Shown in pieces: positions 62,161 to 64,000 of a stretch of DNA of 64,000 nucleotides. Location: contig NC_056538.1 in the NCBI RefSeq assembly GCF_910596095.1, positions 22,182,501 to 22,246,500 on the forward strand, read 5' to 3'. Below the pieces are notes generated by a model. It searched no databases and was not told the origin of the DNA. It saw only the letters and a list, made by a program, of their open reading frames with translations. Made by a program: the position numbers and the translations under genes. The stretch comes from Thunnus maccoyii (taxonomy: Eukaryota > Chordata > Actinopteri > Scombriformes > Scombridae). The first letter of the stretch is position 1; each line of letters opens with the position of its first letter.

Positions 62161-62959
62161 TTAAATTCTTCTTCATGTTATATTTTTTACTTTTCCAGTT
62201 TTGTAGAAAAATAAGAACAATTAAAATATCAAATAATATTGGACCTTGAGTGGAGATTATTTTGTCAACTGCTGTGCCCAAGGTTAAGAATGAACTGTCA
62301 AACTCAACTTTTAAGCAAAAGTGAACCAGAAGGTCTAAAAGAGCTCAGAATAATGGAAAGTTTGAACATCTCCACTTCCAAACAACTAAACAAACTCCAT
62401 TTGCTGACACTAGAAGGTTGTTTTTATATTACTCACCTGTAAGTCTTCATTTTGTCTCTCTCTCTGTTTCCAGACTCTCCATTTATACTGGCCATCAAAC
62501 AACAAACAGTCGTGAATGGAAACTTGTTAGACAATAGAGTAACATTAGCTGAACAAAACAAAACATGCAGAACTTCCTCAACAAAGGAAGTTGAATGTTA
62601 AAGAAAAAAGTGGAGTACACACCCATTGATATTTTGGCATATTGTGTATGTATGCATCGCACATTAGTTTGCAGTTGTTTGCTTCACTGAATGAACAACC
62701 AGATTGTCTCCAGCTGTACATTTCATGTTGACTTGTGCAATAGAGACAAGTAGATTTTACTTTACTCTTTTTTTACTCTTTATATTGCTGTGATTGTTTG
62801 TGTTGAATAGGACCTGCAGCTGTGGATACAATGTTAATACAACTACGACTAAAGTTCAGACATTAAAGCACACTGAGAAAGGCTTAAGGCTGAAATGTTT
62901 GTGCTGTCTTCAACTTCAGACTAAGAGTCTGCAGCCATGCAAGCAGCTCTGTGAGTCTA

Positions 62960-63245
62960 TACTGACATTAGCATTCAGCTCAATGCTAATATCAGCATGC
63001 TAACAGGCTTATAATAATGCTAATGCTCATGTTTAGCAGGTATAATGTTTACTCTGTTCATTCTAACCACATGGTGGAGCTGCAGGAAAAGGTAGGGGTC
63101 CAAAGTCAGTATAATTTATTATCTGGGAGCCATGTATGTCTATACGAAATTCCAGGGCAATTCATCAGATAGTTTTTGATTGACCAAAGTGGTCAACTAA
63201 TTCCCATTTCTAGATGGGATCCATTGCCACACTGCTAACATAGCT
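62960..63245. repeat. Dispersed fish repeat ('gctaatatcagcatgctaac')
   Basis: Contains 'atgctaatatcagcatgcta', 'acatggtggagctgcaggaa' and 'ttccagggcaattcatcaga', then 'gaccaaagtggtcaac'. I recognise these as the order of words in an abundant percomorph repeat. No coding frame. Confidence 0.7.
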
Positions 63246-64000
63246 GTTACTGTTAAAAGTATAAGAAGCCTTTGGACAAGATTAGTGATTGGAGACCTTT
63301 TGTTTTTTTTTTGTTTGTTTTCAAGTTTTGTTGTGCTTCAGTGGTGGATATCACCATACAAATATGTATTTAATGATATTACCAAAAAGTAAATGACACA
63401 CAGATAAAGTGAAGCTTTTGGGGCCCCTGAGGATCACCAAAACAAACTCAAACACAGTCTGGTTTATATGGTACAGTATATTAACTTTGTTAGTCATCAA
63501 ATTATATATTTAATGTAATTTAAATTAAAAATAGATCTAATATATGACCTGACTTATATCAGCCAGTTATTCATCACTTACACCAGCCTGTTAGCTTTCT
63601 CTGATTCAGTCTGTTCAGCCATAAGAGACAGTCAAAAGTAAGAGTTTAATGGTTTGTTTTATCAAAGAATAAAGCAAAAGTACATTTTTCAATCTCACTT
63701 TAAACATTTTTAAAGTATTCTGACTGATTACAAAAGTTAATTAAATACATCATTATGACAACATGATTAAAACTAACAATTATAATACACAATTATTGTA
63801 CAGATTACGTGCCCTCATCTCCACATTAATATACCATGTGATTCTTAATGATTCTAAAGTTGCAAGTTTGACCAACTTGTTATAATGTTTGTGAAATGGA
63901 AAAGCTACAAAGTAGTATGACAGCATGATGTGTCTGACTAGTGTTTCTAATGACTTGTTTTAGTATGTCTGCAGCTGAATGACCATGCATTAGGTTGGGA
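63246..64000. other. AT-rich right end of the window
   Basis: I see no gene, repeat family or regulatory element that I can support here. Confidence 0.5.

Overview
The window is nuclear DNA of a ray-finned fish, most likely a percomorph teleost. The genes have many short exons with GT/AG introns. The recognised proteins are vertebrate-specific. The introns and spacers are full of short palindromic repeats of the kind common in percomorph genomes. Exon joins were checked by hand for reading phase. The zpld1-like gene, picalm and sytl2 each give one uninterrupted frame across all their exons.

Layout. (1) 165-9,839, minus strand: two tandem genes for zona pellucida (ZP) domain membrane proteins of the ZPLD1/cupulin type. 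The gene at 9,839-4,478 is complete (10 coding exons, about 413 aa). The gene from 1,679 leftwards is a diverged paralogue whose 3' half lies outside the window. (2) 10,880-15,000: a decayed Penelope-like retroelement with GIY-YIG endonuclease remnants, duplicated terminal repeats and a reverse transcriptase lacking its catalytic core. (3) 15,000-21,150: a spacer with no gene that I can support. (4) 21,200-40,055, plus strand: picalm, encoding the clathrin assembly protein CALM. It has a GC-rich promoter, a CDS of up to 727 codons, two frame-neutral cassette exons and two alternative C-termini. (5) 42,190-58,060, plus strand: sytl2 (synaptotagmin-like 2, Slp2). It encodes a Slp homology domain, an 847-residue stretch from one exon, and tandem C2 domains, about 1,717 aa in all. 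(6) 58,061-64,000: repeats and one weak candidate transmembrane exon on the minus strand.

Picalm and sytl2 both act in membrane traffic: CALM in clathrin coat assembly at PI(4,5)P2 membranes, Slp2 in docking of Rab27-bearing vesicles at the plasma membrane. They are also near each other in mammals, so their proximity looks like old synteny. Nothing suggests a shared operon-like control. The ZPLD1-type genes encode secreted or membrane-anchored matrix proteins and are unrelated in function.

Repeats are the other main theme. At least nine copies of one AT-rich 'gggctgcaac' palindromic family sit mostly in picalm introns. A second foldback family with a 'gttagcttagctta' core occurs four times. 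At least two elements are nested, meaning one repeat is inserted into another. I found no convincing tRNA, rRNA or CRISPR array and no clearly new molecular system. The most interesting points are the tandem ZPLD1 pair, the PLE remnant with ribozyme-like motifs, the picalm cassette exons and the repeated L-K/R-x-F-W-E/D motif in the giant sytl2 exon.
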